DNA of 64,000 nt from an uncultured Eubacteriales bacterium (GTDB lineage: Bacteria; Bacillota; Clostridia; Oscillospirales; Oscillospiraceae). Under the pieces are notes generated by a model. The model was not told the DNA's origin. It was given only the letters and a program-made list of their open reading frames with translations, and did no database searches. The stretch is from assembly GCA_934572535.1 (NCBI GenBank), contig CAKTLJ010000011.1:1-64000 (forward strand). Reading direction: 5' to 3'. Positions 63,001 to 64,000 of this stretch are shown piece by piece (position 1 is the first letter of the stretch; each line of letters begins with the position of its first letter). Both the position numbers and the translations under genes were made by a program.

Positions 63001-63565
63001 CATCCTGGTCCTGGACACCGAGGTCTATTCCAACACCGGCGGGCAGGCCTCCAAGGCCACCAACACCGGCGCCGTGGCCCAGTTCGCGGCAGCGGGCAAG
63101 TCCGTCCAGAAGAAGGACCTGGCAGCCATCGCCATGCAGTACGGCAATGTCTACGTGGCGCAGATCGCCATGGGCGCCGACTACAACCAGACCCTCCGCG
63201 CCCTCATCGAGGCCGAGTCCTATCCCGGCACCTCCATCGTCATCGCCTATGCCCCTTGCATCAACCACGGCATCAAGATGGGCATGAAGAACACGATGCT
63301 GGAGATGAAGGTCGCCGTCCAGTCCGGCTACTGGCACCTCTTCCGCTTCGACCCCCGCCGGGCCGAGAATGGCAAGAACCCCTTCCAGCTGGATTCTCCC
63401 GAGCCCATCATGGACTATCGTGAGTTCCTGGAGGGCGAGGTCCGCTACTCCTCCCTGCAACTGACCTTCCCCGAGCGGGCCAGAGAGCTCTTCGCCAAGT
63501 CCGAGCAGGAGGCCAAGGCCAAGTACCAGCGCCTGGTGGAGCTGAGCCGCAGCTGGAAGCATTAA
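60005..63565 (+). CDS. nifJ: Pyruvate:ferredoxin (flavodoxin) oxidoreductase
   Basis: This 1186-residue single-chain enzyme oxidises pyruvate to acetyl-CoA and CO2 while reducing ferredoxin. The opening TMDGNTAAAHVAYAFTEVAAIYP and the early ITPSSVMAELADKW are typical. Two 4Fe-4S motifs near residue 698 read CIQCNLCAYVCPHAC and, later, CTGCGSCAAVCPAS. The thiamine domain includes CAGCGETPYVKL, ATGCSSIWGGSAPSTPY, GGDGWAYDIGYGG and LDTEVYSNTGGQASKAT. The product feeds ackA and the butyrate genes, and the reduced ferredoxin links to EtfAB-Bcd. AAGGAGGAAGAACT precedes ATG 60005. Confidence 0.97.
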   Translation: MARKQKTMDGNTAAAHVAYAFTEVAAIYPITPSSVMAELADKWSAEGRKNMFGQPVKVSVMQSEGGAAGAVHGSLTAGALTTTFTASQGLLLMIPNMYKIAGSLLPSVTHVSARALATHALSIFGDHSDVMSCRSTGYAMLCSANPQEVMDLGAVAHLATISGRVPFLHFFDGFRTSHEIRKVEMWDYEDLKEMVDMDALNAFRARALNPEHPVLRGSAQNPDIFFQVNETRNQFYDALPAVVEEYMDKVNQRLGTNYQLFNYYGAPDAETVMVAMGSVCDAAEEVVDYMNAKGEKVGLIKVRLYRPFVTDRFVAAIPATAKNIVVMDRCKEPSAIGEPLYQDVVTALASTDRAGLRVVGGRYGLGSKDTTPGGLLSAFRNGQSEDPVRSFTINIVDDVTNRSLPVLEEPDVADEGTIACKFWGLGGDGTVGANKNSIKIIGDNTDMKVQAYFQYDSKKSGGVTISHLRFGKNEIKASYYVTKADFVACHLASYIEKFDIVQDIKPGGTFLLNCSWDLAELEEHLPAAAKRYLAQNNIRMYTCDATHKAIELGMGNRSNTILQAAFFKLANVIPVEDAVQHMKDAIVKSYGHKGMDVIMMNYNAVDAGVESIREIPIPMGWADVPEDAAADDLKIDRPDVAQYVKDVMIPANAMRGDAIPVSKLMPGADGTLPQGTAAYEKRGIAVSVPTWDENACIQCNLCAYVCPHACIRPVVMDANEVVEAPRGTKMHDMRGKGCEIYAYAMTVSVLDCTGCGSCAAVCPASTKALTMKPLDTQLGEQKLFDYAMEKVSQKQTPFAKETVKGSQFEQPLFEFSGACAGCGETPYVKLVTQLFGDRMYIANATGCSSIWGGSAPSTPYTVNREGRGPAWENSLFEDGAEFGYGMNLAVNARQAAAADLAREIAQDEATPAAVALSAKKWLNHRKETEGSRTTGQALAEVLAQAISSGAANAEQLKELYNMQDMFGRKSVWSFGGDGWAYDIGYGGVDHVLASGENVNILVLDTEVYSNTGGQASKATNTGAVAQFAAAGKSVQKKDLAAIAMQYGNVYVAQIAMGADYNQTLRALIEAESYPGTSIVIAYAPCINHGIKMGMKNTMLEMKVAVQSGYWHLFRFDPRRAENGKNPFQLDSPEPIMDYREFLEGEVRYSSLQLTFPERARELFAKSEQEAKAKYQRLVELSRSWKH

Positions 63566-63608
63566 ATAAGAAACTTCTCACTCCTTCTATATCCATCCTT
63601 CGTAAGAG

Positions 63609-63652
63609 GAAAGACCGGCAGTGCCAGTATCGCGGCGCTGCCGGTCTTTCCC
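63609..63652 (+). terminator. Probable terminator of nifJ
   Basis: GGAAAGACCGGCAG pairs with CTGCCGGTCTTTCC, with GCC/GGC inside. T run is short (TTTCCC). Confidence 0.65.
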
Positions 63653-63753
63653 GTGAAAAAAGCAGGTGCGATGGGATGGTACCGGAGGATTTCGGGAAAG
63701 CTAGGGGGAAATACGGGCGGCCCACGCCGCCCCGAGAATTGAGGTGCTTGAGC

Positions 63754-64000
63754 ATGTGTACCGCAGCGGTGTACCAAACGAAGGACCATTATTTTGGCCG
63801 CAACCTGGACCTGGAGTATTCCTATCGGGAAAGCGTCACCATCACCCCGCGCAACTACCCCCTTTCCTTCCGCAAGCTTCCGGCGCAGAAGAAGCATTAC
63901 GCCCTCATCGGCATGGCCTATGTGCTGGCGGGCTATCCCCTCTATTACGATGCCACCAACGAAGCGGGGCTGAGCATGGCGGGCCTGCATTTCCCCGGCA
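63754..64000 (+). CDS. Choloylglycine hydrolase family protein, 5' part only
   Basis: The first 82 residues of an Ntn-hydrolase are visible before the window ends. After removal of Met, Cys2 would be the nucleophile (MCTAAVYQTKD). Arg16 and Asp19 in YFGRNLDLEYSYRESV match active-site residues of bile salt hydrolases and penicillin V acylases, and ITPRNYP, NEAGLSMAGLHFPG continue the pattern. Bile salt deconjugation would fit a gut habitat, but the substrate-defining residues are beyond the window. GAGGTG stands seven bases before ATG 63754. Confidence 0.85.
   Translation, partial: MCTAAVYQTKDHYFGRNLDLEYSYRESVTITPRNYPLSFRKLPAQKKHYALIGMAYVLAGYPLYYDATNEAGLSMAGLHFPG

Overview
The window is GC-rich, densely packed bacterial DNA. 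Its gene set points to an anaerobic, butyrate-forming gut member of the Clostridia, most likely the Oscillospiraceae (Flavonifractor/Intestinimonas/Oscillibacter neighbourhood). The signs are an electron-bifurcating EtfBA plus butyryl-CoA dehydrogenase operon, pyruvate:ferredoxin oxidoreductase, acetate kinase, a CoA-transferase, an Fe-alcohol dehydrogenase, alanine/glycine:cation symporters, split transketolase and a bile-salt-hydrolase-like gene at the right edge. Promoters are mostly of the sigma-A type with 17-base spacers, many with an extended -10 (TGC or TGG before the -10 box). No phage, insertion sequence, CRISPR array or large mobile island was seen.

Layout. 0-0.5 kb: AT-rich left edge, a tRNA-Pro on the minus strand and a decayed second tRNA-Pro 5' half. 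0.5-2.4 kb: two-gene transketolase. 2.8-5.9 kb: two paralogous AGCS amino-acid symporters. 6.0-20.3 kb: a large purine operon (purE, purF-like, purM, purN, purO, stand-alone AICAR transformylase, purD, purL, guaB, fhs), controlled by a ZTP riboswitch with a clear terminator expression platform. 20.3-23.6 kb: tmcAL, ackA and a DUF2461 gene. 23.7-28.2 kb (minus): CapA, iron-sulfur flavoprotein, a hexokinase-like protein with altered active-site motifs, and an iron alcohol dehydrogenase. 28.2-29.3 kb: a non-coding stretch with a probable 6S-like RNA and a DUF1292 gene. 29.3-34.9 kb: PBP1A, ACT protein, homoserine dehydrogenase and aspartate kinase. 35-38.4 kb: etfB-etfA-bcd behind a long structured leader. 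38.4-49.4 kb: tRNA editing, YkvI, FAD protein, GlnRS, thiamine pyrophosphokinase, HAD phosphatase, SLH-anchored GH25 lysozyme and an AI-2E-type permease. 49.6-54.7 kb: NfeD/SPFH pair, diacylglycerol kinase, ferritin, hydrolase and DegV. 54.8-59.6 kb: coiled-coil M23 peptidase, TrmO, CoA-transferase and NudC. 60-64 kb: NifJ and the start of a choloylglycine-hydrolase-family gene.

How it works together. The purine operon combines most de novo steps with formate-tetrahydrofolate ligase, the enzyme that makes the one-carbon donor. A ZTP riboswitch is the expected sensor, because ZTP/ZMP accumulate when 10-formyl-THF runs short. The operon is unusual in three ways: the PurF-like protein has lost the N-terminal cysteine and other glutaminase residues; PurH is replaced by a PurO-type cyclohydrolase plus a separate transformylase; and the IMP dehydrogenase closely resembles the Tritrichomonas-type enzyme. 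NifJ, EtfBA-Bcd, the CoA-transferase and AckA outline fermentation from pyruvate to butyrate and acetate.

The best candidates for something not well described are the structured RNA leader in front of etfB, the non-coding RNA near 28.7 kb, the glutaminase-dead PurF and the hexokinase-like protein. The lysC gene also carries a perfect internal Shine-Dalgarno for a separate regulatory subunit, as known in Bacillus. All function calls rest on motif recognition by eye; no database search was possible.
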